Below, one piece after another: positions 1 through 11,936 of a DNA stretch of 64,000 nucleotides. How positions within the stretch are numbered: position 1 is the stretch's first letter; each line of letters begins with the position of its first letter. Position numbers and translations under genes: made by a program. The stretch is from Stenotrophomonas humi (lineage in GTDB: Bacteria > Pseudomonadota > Gammaproteobacteria > Xanthomonadales > Xanthomonadaceae). The stretch is from positions 62,001-126,000 of the forward strand of contig NZ_LDJI01000025.1 in the NCBI RefSeq assembly GCF_001431415.1. Direction: 5' to 3'. The notes under the pieces are model-generated. The model ran no database searches. It was given only the letters and a program-made list of their open reading frames with translations, and was not told the origin of the DNA.

Positions 1-2041
1 CGCTGGCCGGTGCCCAGGTGAAGCCGGCGGTCAGCGTGTCGGCCTTCTCCGGGTCCAGCAGCGGGTTGCCGCCGCCGATCACCAGCGCGCTGATCGAGGT
101 GCCGGTCAGCGGATCGCTGATGGTCGACCAGCCGGTGGTGCTGGTGGTGTACATCTCCGACAGATTGGCTGAACGGATATCGCGCGAACGGGTGAAGCGG
201 CCACGGAAGCCATCGAAGAATTCATTGGTCATGCCGTACTTCCACGACCAGATCGCACCGGAGCTGTTGTAGTCGCTGAAGCGCGCCGCCGCATTGACCT
301 GCAGGTCGCGCAGCCCCGGGACATCACGCAGCAGCGGCGCGGCCACTTCGGCGAAGGCTTCGCGCACCTGGAAGCTCCCCGCCATCGGCGAGGAGCTCCA
401 GGTACTGAACGACTTGGTCAGATCCTGTGCACCCACTTTCTGATCAATCTGTTCCTTGCGCGCCTCAAGGCCCACGGCCACCGAGACTTCACCTGCTGGC
501 AGCGAGAACGGTTCGCCACGCAGGTCCAGCCCGGCCGCGTCGAGCTTGGTATTGGTCATGCGCTTGGGCGTGCCGGTGACGTACGCCGCCGCCTCCGCCG
601 ATGGTGCGCCGTGGCCGATCAGGTTGATCGGCACGCAGCCGGAGTTGGGATTGGTCAGCGTCACCCGGCATACCGCCTTGCCGGTGGCCGGGTCGATCAC
701 CGCATCCACCGCGTCGCGGTAGTTGCTGGTCAGCAGGAAGCCCGGCGCGGCCAGGTCGGACTGGTTGTCACCGCGGCTGTAATAGCCGCTCCAGCGCCAG
801 TTGTCGCCGACCACGCCATCCAGCGCCAAGGTGAACTGGGTGGTGCGACGGTCGTAATCGATATCGGGAAAAGCAAAATCGCTGTTGAAGCGGCCCAGAC
901 CAAAGCTGGTTTCACCTGCGGCCACAAGTGCATCGCGCACTGCCGTTGGCAGGTAGGCGTTGTCTACGCCGATCTTCAGCCCGGTGCCACGGTTGTGGTC
1001 GCCGAACCACGGGAAACGGTTCCAGCTGCGCGAGTGGCGCACGTCCATGGTCAGGCTGGTGTTGTTGGTGAGGTTCCACGACAACCGACCCAGCACGATG
1101 TAGCGGCGTTGTGGCGTCATCAGTGAGCTGATGTCATCGTTGTTCGGGCTTTCGCCGCCCTGGATCAGCGACGCACCGGTATAGCCCGGGAACGCACGCA
1201 GGCTGCCATCCGGATTGAAGGCCTGCCCGGCCAGCACGCCGGTGGTGATCAAGCCGCCGATGGCGGCATTGCCATAACCGACGTCGTCTTTCATCGTGAA
1301 CGTGCCGTCGCCATTGGACAGTTGCGCGGTGCGGCCCAACCACGGCCGCGATGACTTGGGCAGAATGCCGTCGTTGTTCAGCGCCTCGCCGCCAATGACG
1401 ATGTGGCCGCGCCCCTGCGCGATCTCGAAGCCGGTAGCGGCCGAGATGTACTGCTTCTGGTTGTCCGAGCGCGAGGACATGCCGCCTTGCACATCGATCC
1501 TGGTGCCGACCAGCTGGCTGTCCAACTGCACGTTGACCACACCAGCAACTGCACCCGAGCCCCAGGCCGCGGATGCACCGCCGGTAACCACATCCACGCC
1601 ACTGATCAGGATCGAGGGGATGCTGGCCAGGTCGTTGTCGCTGGAGAAGCGCCGACCATCCAGCAACACCAGCGTGCGGCTGGTGCCCAGTCCACGCAGA
1701 TCGACAGGTGCACGCGCCGCATCCACACCGGTGGTATGGGTCTGCGGTGACACCGTGCCACGGAACTGCGGCAGGTCATTGAGCGCGGCAGCGATATTGG
1801 TATGCGTGGAAAGCTGCAGATCCTCCGGGGTGACCTTCACCGTCGGCGTGGGTGCGTTGAAGCCGGGGCGATCAATGCGCGAGCCGGCGGCCGTGACATT
1901 GACGCTGGCGATCTCCACCACCTTGTCCTTGTCATCGGCGGCTGGCGTGGCAGCCGTCTGTGCGAATGCGGCGGCAGTCATTCCCATCAGGGTCAGAGCG
2001 ATGCCCGTTGAAAGCGCGGTTCTGGCGATACGACACGTCAT
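1..2041 (-). CDS. TonB-dependent receptor, C-terminus cut off by window edge
   Basis: Outer-membrane active-transport receptor; about 680 codons are visible and the C-terminal barrel strands lie outside the window. The start ATG at 2041 is preceded by GAGGA six bases upstream. An N-terminal signal peptide (residues 1 to about 27, ending AFA before Q) is followed by a TonB-box-like stretch (EIASVNVTA). The plug domain then follows, with the typical LRGLGTSRTLVLLDGRR and GSGAVAGVVNV motifs at about residues 90-150. The remainder has the alternating pattern and aromatic girdle expected of barrel strands. Substrate cannot be told from the sequence. It is transcribed alone, convergent with nothing visible, and its upstream gap separates it from the actP terminator. 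The family call is firm; ligand unknown. Confidence 0.93.
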   Translation of the reverse strand, partial: MTCRIARTALSTGIALTLMGMTAAAFAQTAATPAADDKDKVVEIASVNVTAAGSRIDRPGFNAPTPTVKVTPEDLQLSTHTNIAAALNDLPQFRGTVSPQTHTTGVDAARAPVDLRGLGTSRTLVLLDGRRFSSDNDLASIPSILISGVDVVTGGASAAWGSGAVAGVVNVQLDSQLVGTRIDVQGGMSSRSDNQKQYISAATGFEIAQGRGHIVIGGEALNNDGILPKSSRPWLGRTAQLSNGDGTFTMKDDVGYGNAAIGGLITTGVLAGQAFNPDGSLRAFPGYTGASLIQGGESPNNDDISSLMTPQRRYIVLGRLSWNLTNNTSLTMDVRHSRSWNRFPWFGDHNRGTGLKIGVDNAYLPTAVRDALVAAGETSFGLGRFNSDFAFPDIDYDRRTTQFTLALDGVVGDNWRWSGYYSRGDNQSDLAAPGFLLTSNYRDAVDAVIDPATGKAVCRVTLTNPNSGCVPINLIGHGAPSAEAAAYVTGTPKRMTNTKLDAAGLDLRGEPFSLPAGEVSVAVGLEARKEQIDQKVGAQDLTKSFSTWSSSPMAGSFQVREAFAEVAAPLLRDVPGLRDLQVNAAARFSDYNSSGAIWSWKYGMTNEFFDGFRGRFTRSRDIRSANLSEMYTTSTTGWSTISDPLTGTSISALVIGGGNPLLDPEKADTLTAGFTWAPAS

Positions 2042-2301
2042 GCGGTTCCTCACAGAAGACTGGAAGTGGAAACAACGGACCTGATGACCCCTGTCGCATC
2101 TTAGGAAGGCCACTTCCGATCCCGCATCGGGGAAAACCCGCATAGCCGTCGCCAATAGCAAGGCAATCCGCCCCAAGGCCGGCGGCGGATCACCCATCTG
2201 CGCAGCCTCGCAATGCGTGGTGAGGCGGTATCAAATGAAAGCAAAAGCGCGCCCCGACGCAGGCCCTCGCATCCGCAGCAGCTACGGTCCGGCCAGGTAC
2301 C

Positions 2302-2338
2302 CAAAGAAAAAGGGCCGCCTCTTTCGAGGCGGCCCTTT
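2302..2338 (-). terminator. Rho-independent terminator of the porin-DUF485-actP unit
   Basis: Perfect 10-bp GC stem (2312-2321 pairing with 2326-2335, extended by A-T pairs) with a 4-nt loop. Read on the minus strand it is followed by a T-rich tract (TTTTTCTTT, 2311 to 2303). It sits about 20 bases beyond the actP stop codon. Confidence 0.9.
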
Positions 2339-2359
2339 GGCCGGAATCAGCCTATGCCA

Positions 2360-4081
2360 TCAATGATCGGATGCCTTGCTGGCACCAATGCCGGTTTCAG
2401 CACGCACCTGCTGTGCCGGATAGGCAGCACGTTCGGCCTGCGCGTTCCTGCTCTTGTCGGTGATCGAGAAGAACCAGATGCTGACGAAGGCAATCGTCAT
2501 CGAGAACAGCGCCGGGCTGGTGTACGGGAACGGCGCACTGCCGGCGGCATTGCCCAGCGTATCCACCCACACCGACGGCGACAGCAGGGTCAGGATCAGC
2601 GACGACGCCAGACCCAGCGAACCACCAATCACCGCGCCGCGCGTGGTGCAGTCCTTCCACAACAGCGACAGGATCAGCACCGGGAAGTTGGCCGAAGCGG
2701 CGATGGCGAAGGCCAGCGACACCATGAAGGCCACGTTCTGCTTCTCGAACACGATACCCAGCAGCACCGCGATCACACCCAAAGCCAAGGTGGTCATGCG
2801 CGACACACGCAGCTCCGAGCCCGGCGGCGGATTGCCCTTCTTGAACACGGTGGCATACAGGTCATGCGACACCGCCGAGGCACCGGACAGTGTCAGGCCT
2901 GCAACCACCGCCAGGATGGTGGCGAACGCCACTGCCGAGATGAAGCCCATGAACAGGTTGCCGCCGACCGCCTTGCCGACCAGCACCGCTGCCATGTTCG
3001 GGCCGCCCTGGATGGTGCCGGTGACCGGGTCCGCATACTCCGGGTTGGTCAGCACCAGTGCAATCGCACCAAAGCCGATGATGAAGATCAGGATGTAGAA
3101 GTAGCCGATCCAGGTGGTCGCCCAAAGCACCGACTTGCGTGCCTGCTTGGCATCGGGAACGGTGAAGAAGCGCATCAGGATGTGCGGCAGGCCGGCGGTA
3201 CCAAACATCAGTGCCATGCCGAACGAGATCGCCGAGATCGGGTCTTTCACGAAACCGCCCGGGCCCATTATCGACAACCCTGTCAACGCCGCTTCTTCAG
3301 GCCCCTTGCCACCATTGGCTGCGATCTGGGTTTTGACCCGCACCGCCTCGCTGAACAACGCCTCGAAGCTGAAGTTGAAGTGCCACATCACCATCACGGC
3401 CATGAAGGTCACGCCCGACAGCAACAGGCAGGCCTTGATGATCTGCACCCAGGTGGTGGCGGTCATGCCACCGAACAGCACGTAGACCATCATCAACACG
3501 CCGACCAGCGCCACTGCGATCCAGTAGTCCAGGCCGAACAGCAACTTGATCAACGCACCAGCACCGACCATTTGCGCGATCAGATAGAACAGCACCACCA
3601 CCAGCGTGCCGGAGGCGGCGAACATGCGGATCGGCTTCTGCTGGAAGCGGTAGCCGGCGACGTCGGCAAAGGTGAAGCGGCCGAGGTTGCGCAGGCGCTC
3701 GGCCATCAGGAAGGTCAGGATCGGCCAACCCACCAGGAAGCCCAGCGCGTAGATCAGGCCGTCGTAACCGTTGGTCATCACCGCAGCGGTGATGCCGAGG
3801 AACGAGGCCGCCGACATGTAGTCACCGGCGATGGCCAGGCCGTTCTGGAAACCGGTGATGCCGCCACCGGCGGTGTAGAAGTCGGACGCGGACTTGGTGC
3901 GTCCGGCGGCCCACTTGGTGATGCCAAGCGTGAACAGCACGAACGTCGCGAACATGATGATCGCGGTCCAGTTGGTGGGCTGGCGCACGGTCTGGCCGAT
4001 GTCGCCACCGGCGGCCATGGCCGCTCCGCTGGCGATCAGCAGACCGAGCAAAGCGCCCGATCGGAGGACGGGGTGGTTCAT
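2360..4081 (-). CDS. actP: Cation/acetate symporter ActP
   Basis: Sodium:solute symporter family (SLC5/SSS) permease that takes up acetate and related short monocarboxylates. At 573 residues it is slightly longer than the E. coli protein (about 550). An N-terminal signal-like segment ending AMA is followed by about 13 hydrophobic helices. Family motifs include [11 protein letters not shown] near residue 65 and FNSADYMSA-like [13 protein letters not shown] near residue 85, plus FADVAGYR and [10 protein letters not shown]. The ATG overlaps the TGA of the upstream DUF485 gene (ATGA), so the two are translationally coupled as in other yjcH-actP pairs. Linkage with acs and the CrbS/CrbR-like regulators on either side of this locus supports an acetate role. 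Confidence 0.95.
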   Translation of the reverse strand: MNHPVLRSGALLGLLIASGAAMAAGGDIGQTVRQPTNWTAIIMFATFVLFTLGITKWAAGRTKSASDFYTAGGGITGFQNGLAIAGDYMSAASFLGITAAVMTNGYDGLIYALGFLVGWPILTFLMAERLRNLGRFTFADVAGYRFQQKPIRMFAASGTLVVVLFYLIAQMVGAGALIKLLFGLDYWIAVALVGVLMMVYVLFGGMTATTWVQIIKACLLLSGVTFMAVMVMWHFNFSFEALFSEAVRVKTQIAANGGKGPEEAALTGLSIMGPGGFVKDPISAISFGMALMFGTAGLPHILMRFFTVPDAKQARKSVLWATTWIGYFYILIFIIGFGAIALVLTNPEYADPVTGTIQGGPNMAAVLVGKAVGGNLFMGFISAVAFATILAVVAGLTLSGASAVSHDLYATVFKKGNPPPGSELRVSRMTTLALGVIAVLLGIVFEKQNVAFMVSLAFAIAASANFPVLILSLLWKDCTTRGAVIGGSLGLASSLILTLLSPSVWVDTLGNAAGSAPFPYTSPALFSMTIAFVSIWFFSITDKSRNAQAERAAYPAQQVRAETGIGASKASDH

Positions 4082-4395
4082 TGTGCTTCCTCCACGATCT
4101 GCTCGGTCAACTTGTCGAATTCACGGTTGGCACGGCGCACATAGAAGCCGGTGATCAGGATGGTGAACACCATCAGCCCCAACGCGATCGGAATGCCGAC
4201 GGTGGTGATCTTGCCGGCACCGATCGGCGTGGCCAGGAAGGCCTTGTCGAAGGCGATCAGGCCGATATAGCCGTAGTACCCCAGCAGCATCAGGATGGTC
4301 AGGAACCAACCCAGCTTGTTGCGCGTACTGCGCAGTCGTTGGTATTTCGGGTTGGAGGCGATCCGCTCTACACGGGGATCGACGGAAGCATTCAT
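4078..4395 (-). CDS. DUF485 inner-membrane protein (YjcH-like)
   Basis: A 105-residue protein with two hydrophobic helices (about residues 29-50 and 63-85) and charged ends, the standard DUF485 layout found immediately upstream of actP in many proteobacteria. I chose the ATG at 4395 because GGAG lies seven bases upstream; a longer frame to 4458 has no ribosome site. Its stop overlaps the actP start by four bases. It is probably an accessory or stabilising subunit of ActP, but the biochemical role is not established. Confidence 0.9.
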   Translation of the reverse strand: MNASVDPRVERIASNPKYQRLRSTRNKLGWFLTILMLLGYYGYIGLIAFDKAFLATPIGAGKITTVGIPIALGLMVFTILITGFYVRRANREFDKLTEQIVEEAQ

Positions 4396-4547
4396 CGGAA
4401 TTCTCCAGGCGTTGGGAATACGAACGCCACGGCATGCGGAACATGCCTTGACGGTCACATGAGTGCTCCCCGTGGGGGTAGGGAGATGCGGCGTACTACG
4501 TTTTCAGACGCGGCACCGGCGGCACTTCACCGCCGGCACCGGATGGG

Positions 4548-5981
4548 TCAGAAGCTGTACTTGGTGGTGAACTGCAAGCGGCTGATGTCACCCTTCTTGC
4601 CGTTTTCGATTTCACGCTCGCCGTACATCAGTTCGGCGCCGATATCGACCTTGGGCATCGGTGTATAGAACACGTTGCCACGGATGGACTGCACGCTCTT
4701 GGTCACCAGGTCGCCGGTGATGGAAGCATTGTTGTCGTAGTCGCTGCGGGCATAGATCAGGTTGGTGCGCAGCTTCGGGCTGAATGCGTGACGCCAGCCA
4801 ACATAGGCGGCGACCACACCGGTCGGATCGATTTCATCGCGGATGGCGTCGTAACCACTGTCTGCGGTGATGCCCAGGCCGATGTAGCGCGAAATGCCTT
4901 CGCCACCGGTCAACTGGTAGTGCAGGCTGTCGCTGTCACCCATCACCCACTTGCCGCCCAGGGTGACGCCGCCGGCCACCTTGCTGGCATCGGCACCGGT
5001 GAGCTGGTTGTCCAGTTTCAGCTGGCGCACCAAGCCGGCGACACCAAACGTGCCCCAGTCACCCTTCCAGCCGTAACGCACGGTCAGGTCCGGCAGCGAA
5101 CCGCGATCGGAGTTGGCCACGGCCGGCACGTTCCACTTGCCGGTCACCGGGTTGAAGGTGCCGGTGAGGCTGGTGGTTTCCGGGTTTTCCAGGGCAACGC
5201 TCAGCCCGCCGCTGGTGTAGCGGATCTGCGCCTGCCGCACGAACAGCACGCCATCGGTCGGGCCGACGAAGTCGACCGCTTCCGGGATCGCACCGGCGTC
5301 CATGAAGTTGGACCAGGTCTGGCCGGCCAGCCATTTGTTCCAGTACATGTAGGCGTGACGCAGGGTGACGCCGTAGGTATTGGTGGCGGTCTGGTTGCCC
5401 AGCGAATTGCCGAAGAAATCCATCTCGACCAGGGCGCCGGCCTTGTCGCCGTTTTCGGCCACGTGGTCCACGCCCAGGTTGAAGCGCGAGAACTTGGCGT
5501 GTGCGTTGTAGTCCACATCCGAGGCCTTGCCGGTACCACCCGCACCGGCCACCGGCGTCTGCCCCGGCAGGTACAGCGAGCGGCCGGTTGCATCGTCGGC
5601 CAGCTGGCCATCGCCAGTGCGCGTGGCCAGGAAATCGGCCTTGATGAAGCCACCAAACTTGAAGGTGGTCCCCGGGGTCGACCCCGGCGTGATGCTGGTG
5701 ACCTGGATCGGCTGCTTGCCGGCCGGTACCGCGGCCACGGCCGGGCGTTCGGCCTGCGCCGCACGCACCTGCACCACGTCATTCTGGGTCTGGGTGATCA
5801 CGCCCTGCTGTTGCTGCTGGGCCGACAGCAGCAACTGCACCTGCCGCTCCAGTTCAGCCACGCGTGACTCAAGTGCCCGCTCTTTGGCGGTCTGCGCAAA
5901 GGCCATGCCGGGTACCAGCAGCGCCACGAATACCGCGGCAGCCAGCGGCCGACGGGCCGTTTTCAAAAGATGTGTACTCAT
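4548..5981 (-). CDS. DcaP-like outer-membrane porin
   Basis: A 477-residue trimeric-porin-type protein. A signal peptide ending AFA before QTAK is followed by a predicted periplasmic coiled coil (about residues 30-80, with a run of five glutamines) and then a barrel ending in a terminal phenylalanine (YSF). That architecture is typical of the DcaP family, which admits small carboxylates. The frame can be extended to 6191, but ATG 5981 has GGGAGAGAGG just upstream and yields a clean signal peptide. It is divergent from acs and lies 152 bases upstream of the DUF485-actP pair, so the three genes probably form the outer- and inner-membrane steps of acetate or carboxylate uptake. Substrate is inferred from context only. 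Confidence 0.88.
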   Translation of the reverse strand: MSTHLLKTARRPLAAAVFVALLVPGMAFAQTAKERALESRVAELERQVQLLLSAQQQQQGVITQTQNDVVQVRAAQAERPAVAAVPAGKQPIQVTSITPGSTPGTTFKFGGFIKADFLATRTGDGQLADDATGRSLYLPGQTPVAGAGGTGKASDVDYNAHAKFSRFNLGVDHVAENGDKAGALVEMDFFGNSLGNQTATNTYGVTLRHAYMYWNKWLAGQTWSNFMDAGAIPEAVDFVGPTDGVLFVRQAQIRYTSGGLSVALENPETTSLTGTFNPVTGKWNVPAVANSDRGSLPDLTVRYGWKGDWGTFGVAGLVRQLKLDNQLTGADASKVAGGVTLGGKWVMGDSDSLHYQLTGGEGISRYIGLGITADSGYDAIRDEIDPTGVVAAYVGWRHAFSPKLRTNLIYARSDYDNNASITGDLVTKSVQSIRGNVFYTPMPKVDIGAELMYGEREIENGKKGDISRLQFTTKYSF

Positions 5982-6220
5982 TGGATCAGCCTCTCTCCCG
6001 ACCGGCGTTGTGAACCGCAGCAGCGGCACCTTGCTCGGCAGGGTGCGCGGCGCTGATGGCAGGCGGCTATTCGCCATTAGTCGTAAGTAGCGGCGCATTC
6101 GACCATCGTCTAACGAGGGGGGCAGCGCGACACGGGGCGGATGCGGCACACTTGGGGAGTCCGGCCATGTCGCACGATATGGCTCATTCATTGGTTACAA
6201 GTGCAAAGGTGAGGGTTGCC

Positions 6221-8164
<1,944 letters not shown>

Positions 8165-8190
8165 CGCGGGTACGGGAAGCTGCGCGGCTT

Positions 8191-8306
8191 CACCTTCTCC
8201 CTGTGGGAGAAGGTGCCCCGAAGGGGCCGATGAGGGTAGGCGCGCAGCGCACAACGGGCTCAGCCTGTGTACCCTCTCCCCAACCCCTCTCCCACAAGGA
8301 GAGGGG
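8191..8306. repeat. Palindromic intergenic repeat element with three hairpins
   Basis: Between acs and the response regulator lie three hairpins. The first is an 11-bp perfect stem with loop TGT (8191-8201 with 8205-8215), next to a 5-bp GCCCC/GGGGC stem (8215-8219 with 8223-8227). The third is a 9-bp CCCCTCTCC/GGAGAGGGG stem (8284-8292 with 8298-8306). Elements of this look recur between genes in Xanthomonadaceae. The first hairpin may also attenuate acs transcription. A related CCCTCCCC-type hairpin occurs at 16313-16333. Confidence 0.7.
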
Positions 8307-8337
8307 CTTCAATACTCCGCCAACTCCGATTCCCGCC

Positions 8338-9003
8338 ATGCCTACCCTGCTGATCGCCGATGACCACCCGCTGTTCCGCGAAGCCCTCAAAGGCGCGGTG
8401 CAACGTGTCATCCCGGGCGTGCAGTTACTGGAGGCCGACAGCGTGGAGGCGTTGTACACGCTGGCCGAGCAGCATCCCGATGCCGACCTGGTGTTGATGG
8501 ATCTGAACATGCCTGGCGCGCAGGGCTTCAACGCACTGGTGCATCTGCGCTCGCTGCACCCGCAGTTGCCGATCGTGGTGGTGTCCGCCCGCGAGGAGCC
8601 CACGGTGATGCGCCGCGCACTCGACCATGGCGCATTCGGCTTCATTCCCAAATCCGCAGATTCGGACACCATCGGTCATGCACTGGGCACCATCCTCGAT
8701 GGTGAACGCTGGGCCCCGGCCGAGGCGCACAACGTGCCGCCCACCGACCATGAAGAACGCGAAGTGGGCCAACGCCTGCGCGAACTGACCCCGCAGCAGT
8801 TCCGTGTGCTGCAGATGCTCGGTGTTGGCCGTCTGAACAAACAGATCGCCTATGACCTGGGGGTGTCCGAAGCCACCATCAAGGCGCACGTCACCGCGAT
8901 CCTGCGCAAGCTCGGCGTGACCAACCGCACCCAGGCGGTGCTGATGGCCGGCAAGCTGGCCATCGACGATGACGCGATCGTGCTGCCGCCGGAAGAAGAC
9001 TGA
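8338..9003 (+). CDS. crbR: LuxR/NarL-family response regulator, CrbR/ErdR-like
   Basis: A 221-residue two-component regulator. The receiver domain (residues 3-118) keeps the acidic pair D8/D9, the phospho-acceptor D55 in LVLMDLNMPG and the lysine in GFIPKSAD. A LuxR-type helix-turn-helix occupies about residues 150-208 (NKQIAYDLGVSEATIKAHV). Family members next to acs activate acs and actP in response to the symporter-kinase CrbS (MxtR) in Vibrio and Pseudomonas. Here a CrbS-like kinase is encoded 4 kb downstream on the other strand. The ATG at 8338 starts the receiver fold exactly; the open frame extends upstream through the repeat element without coding signal. Orthology is inferred from context and domain type. 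Confidence 0.88.
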   Translation: MPTLLIADDHPLFREALKGAVQRVIPGVQLLEADSVEALYTLAEQHPDADLVLMDLNMPGAQGFNALVHLRSLHPQLPIVVVSAREEPTVMRRALDHGAFGFIPKSADSDTIGHALGTILDGERWAPAEAHNVPPTDHEEREVGQRLRELTPQQFRVLQMLGVGRLNKQIAYDLGVSEATIKAHVTAILRKLGVTNRTQAVLMAGKLAIDDDAIVLPPEED

Positions 9004-9280
9004 GCGTTGGCTACCGCCCGGCATTGCGTCCAGGCGCGTTTGCACCCACCGCAGTGTTGTCTGCCTTTCATCCCCGCTCGTGCTTGCAGGGAGTGCGGCT
9101 GAACCGCTGAAAGCCTCTTCCGCCCACCCGCCACTGGGCTGCGCCAAGGGGCGAGCGTGATTCATGCGATCGGCCAGACCGTCGCGGGGCCGGGCTGCCT
9201 CCCGTCTTTGATGCATCCCGGCGGCGGTTTGCGGATGGGCCGCTCCTGCAGCCCAATCGCACCATGCACGGCATCACCCA

Positions 9281-11758
9281 TCAGGCCGAATGCCGCAACG
9301 TCACAGCTGAATCGTCCTGCACGGTATCCAGCACGAACCTCTCCGCTGCCGCCGCCAACTCCTGTGCCTGCGCCCGCATCTCCACCGCCGCCTGCGACGA
9401 GGCACGCGCGACCTTGCCACTCTGCTGCGTACCCTCGCCAATGCGGCGCAACAACCGCTCCACGTCATCAACCGCAACCACCTGCCGTTCCGATGCGGCA
9501 TCAATGCGTGCCATCGCCGTTACCACCTGCTGCACCCGGCCGCTGATGTCGTGCATCACCTCGCCACTGGTGTCCACCAGTCGCGCACCGGCCTCCACCT
9601 GCTGCAACGAGTCATCCACCAGCGTGCGGATCTGCTGCGATGCTTCGGCGGAGCGCTGCGCCAGCATCCGCACTTCACCGGCCACCACCGCGAAGCCACG
9701 ACCGTGGCTGCCGGCACGCGCCGCTTCCACCGCCGCATTGAGTGCCAGCAGATTGGTCTGGAACGACAGGCTGTCGACGGTAGCGACGATCTCGCGGATA
9801 TGCCGCGACGATGCACGGAGCTGCTCCATGCCACTGATCGCTGCGGCAGTGGCTTCGCTGCCACGCTCCGCCGCCCGGCTTGCCGCACCGGAGACCTCCG
9901 CGCTGTGCCGCGCACTGCCGGCATTCTCACGGGCCTCGCCGGCTACCGAGCGCATCCGCTCCAGCGCGTCATGCACGTCGCGCACCTGCTGTTCGACCCG
10001 CCCGGACAGATCGGCCGTGCCGCTGGCCATGTCGTCCACCGCCTCCTGCACGCTGCCGGCCGATTGCTGGATGCTGGAAACAATGCCGCCCACCTGCTGC
10101 ATCGCCACTTCCAAGCCCTGGCGCAACGTGGCGTAGATGCCCCGGCCGTCATCGCGCATGCGCGCGCTCAGATCGCCACGTGCGAAATGACCAATCACCC
10201 GTGTGGCATCGCCCAACTGCGTCTGCACGCCATCCAGCAATGCGTTGATGCGTTCACCCAACTGGCGGACGAAACCCTGCTTGTCGTCCAGTGCGATGCG
10301 CCCCTGCAGCTCGCCCGCGGCGGCGGCAGCCACCACGGCGGCCACCTCGTTGACGATCACCCGCTCGAGGTGACGGTCCTGCCACTCCATCACCAACCCC
10401 AGCACCCGCGAGTGCTCCAGCACCGGGCTGGTACGCAGCAGAAAGCCACTGTTGCCCAGCTCCACTTCCGCATCGACAGCGGAGGCCGCTTGCTGCGCTC
10501 GGCGCAGGACCGCCAGCACGTCCTCGCCCAGCAGTGCCACATCAGTGCCGGTGTCCATCGTCTGGCCGATACCGGCCTGCGCGAAACTCTGTGCCAACGC
10601 TTCATTTGCATAGACCACGCGGCCTTCGGCATCGGTGACCAGTACCGCCGCGCCGGCCACATCCAGCGCCTGGCGCACGCGCTGATTGGCCTGAGCGGCA
10701 ATGCGCTCACTGGCGATGCGCTCGCGCAGGCTGGCCTGCATCTGCATCAGCGCCGTCGCCAGCCGGCCGATCTCGTCGTGCGTGTTGCGCACCACCAGGC
10801 TGCCGTCGAGATGGCCATCGGCAATGGCACGGGCGAAGTCAGCCGCGTCGACCAGCGGGCGACTGACCGCACGCAGCAACAACAGCAACAGGATGACCAG
10901 CAGCAGCCCGACCAGCAGCACGGTGACCGCAAATGCCGCGTTCATCCAGGTGCGCGCCGACGCCTGCTCGGCCCGTTGCTGCTGCAATGCCGCGCGCTGC
11001 TCCTGCTGCAGCTTCCGGATGACCGGCCCGGCCCGCGCGGCAAGATCGTCCATCGACTGTGTCTCGCTGTCGGCGCCGTAGCGCGCCGCCGCGTAGGACA
11101 GGAACGCGCCCTGGTAAAGCTGCATCGCATCGCGCACCTGGCCCTTGATATCCTCGGGCATGCGCGCCTGCTGCAACAGCAGTTCGAACGGCATCACCTG
11201 CCCGCTCAGTTCATCGGCGTATTTCTGTTCGCGACGCAGGATGAAATCCTTCTCGTAACGACGCATGGTCAACATCGATACCTGCAGCGCCGGCACGTCG
11301 TAGTTGCCGATCAGGTTCTCGACCTGGTGCACGGCACCGCGCAACTCGCCCTGCAAACCACTGTCGGCGTCATGGCCCAACGCGTTGATGCGCTCGTCCA
11401 GTGCCGTGCCCGACTCCAGGTAGCCGTGCAATGGCATGGCCAGTTCCTTGCTCCACGGCGCGCTGCCAGTGGACGACGCCAACGCAGCCTGGAGCCGTTC
11501 GTTGGCAGCCAGGAAGGCGGTGCCGGCCGGCGCCGAAAACGACATGGCATACTCGGCCTGCGCACGCCGTACCTCGGCGAAGGCGGCAGCCAACGCTTCC
11601 AGCCGCGCCGCGTCCTGCTGGTAGTTCTGCAAGCGCAGATCGGCACGCTGCATGCCGGCACTGAGCCAAGCGTAGGCCGAGCCGATGACGGCCAGGCCGA
11701 CCACCAACGCCAGCAGGCTCAGACGCAGCTTCTGGGCGATTCCAAGCGGGAATTTCAT
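9281..11758 (-). CDS. Methyl-accepting chemotaxis protein with PAS domain
   Basis: An 825-residue chemoreceptor. TM1 (about residues 8-30) is followed by a long helical periplasmic sensor (about 30-270) and TM2 (about 272-295). Next come a HAMP domain, a PAS-like module near 350-470 (GAAVLVTDAEGRVVYANEAL), a second HAMP-like region, and the signalling hairpin. The hairpin tip [19 protein letters not shown] lies near residue 690. No CheR-tethering pentapeptide is visible at the C-terminus, which ends LRHSA. ATG 11758 is preferred over an upstream alternative because GGAG precedes it and the hydrophobic segment then begins promptly. Ligand unknown; position between the acetate-switch genes hints at, but does not show, a carboxylate or metabolic signal. 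Confidence 0.93.
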   Translation of the reverse strand: MKFPLGIAQKLRLSLLALVVGLAVIGSAYAWLSAGMQRADLRLQNYQQDAARLEALAAAFAEVRRAQAEYAMSFSAPAGTAFLAANERLQAALASSTGSAPWSKELAMPLHGYLESGTALDERINALGHDADSGLQGELRGAVHQVENLIGNYDVPALQVSMLTMRRYEKDFILRREQKYADELSGQVMPFELLLQQARMPEDIKGQVRDAMQLYQGAFLSYAAARYGADSETQSMDDLAARAGPVIRKLQQEQRAALQQQRAEQASARTWMNAAFAVTVLLVGLLLVILLLLLLRAVSRPLVDAADFARAIADGHLDGSLVVRNTHDEIGRLATALMQMQASLRERIASERIAAQANQRVRQALDVAGAAVLVTDAEGRVVYANEALAQSFAQAGIGQTMDTGTDVALLGEDVLAVLRRAQQAASAVDAEVELGNSGFLLRTSPVLEHSRVLGLVMEWQDRHLERVIVNEVAAVVAAAAAGELQGRIALDDKQGFVRQLGERINALLDGVQTQLGDATRVIGHFARGDLSARMRDDGRGIYATLRQGLEVAMQQVGGIVSSIQQSAGSVQEAVDDMASGTADLSGRVEQQVRDVHDALERMRSVAGEARENAGSARHSAEVSGAASRAAERGSEATAAAISGMEQLRASSRHIREIVATVDSLSFQTNLLALNAAVEAARAGSHGRGFAVVAGEVRMLAQRSAEASQQIRTLVDDSLQQVEAGARLVDTSGEVMHDISGRVQQVVTAMARIDAASERQVVAVDDVERLLRRIGEGTQQSGKVARASSQAAVEMRAQAQELAAAAERFVLDTVQDDSAVTLRHSA

Positions 11759-11900
11759 GCCATGACTCCGGGCGTAGGGACGCACCTATATCGGCCATGG
11801 CGGACTGGGCTTTAGCGCCGCTTTCCAGCGCATCGTGCGGCCTGGCACGGCCGCGATGCGGCGCCCATTAAGGCACTGGAGTGTGACGAGCATATTGCTG

Positions 11901-11919
11901 CCGCTGGCCCCGCCAGCGG
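11901..11919. promoter_or_regulatory. Perfect inverted repeat upstream of the mntP leader
   Basis: CCGCTGGC-CCC-GCCAGCGG, an 8-bp perfect palindrome, ends seven bases before a TAGAAT box (11926-11931) that could be the -10 element of mntP. It may be an operator or only a GC hairpin; no regulator-specific consensus was recognised. Confidence 0.4.
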
Positions 11920-11936
11920 CCATGCTAGAATCCGTG

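Noticed and set aside
4516..4536. CCGGCGG/CCGCCGG hairpin after the porin stop
   Set aside because: Only seven base pairs and no T tract. It lies in a gap of 152 bases before DUF485-actP, so read-through is more likely than termination.
9551..11815. A 754-codon open frame antisense to the chemoreceptor
   Set aside because: Composition is typical of antisense frames of GC-rich genes, and the chemoreceptor signalling tip on the minus strand is unmistakable.
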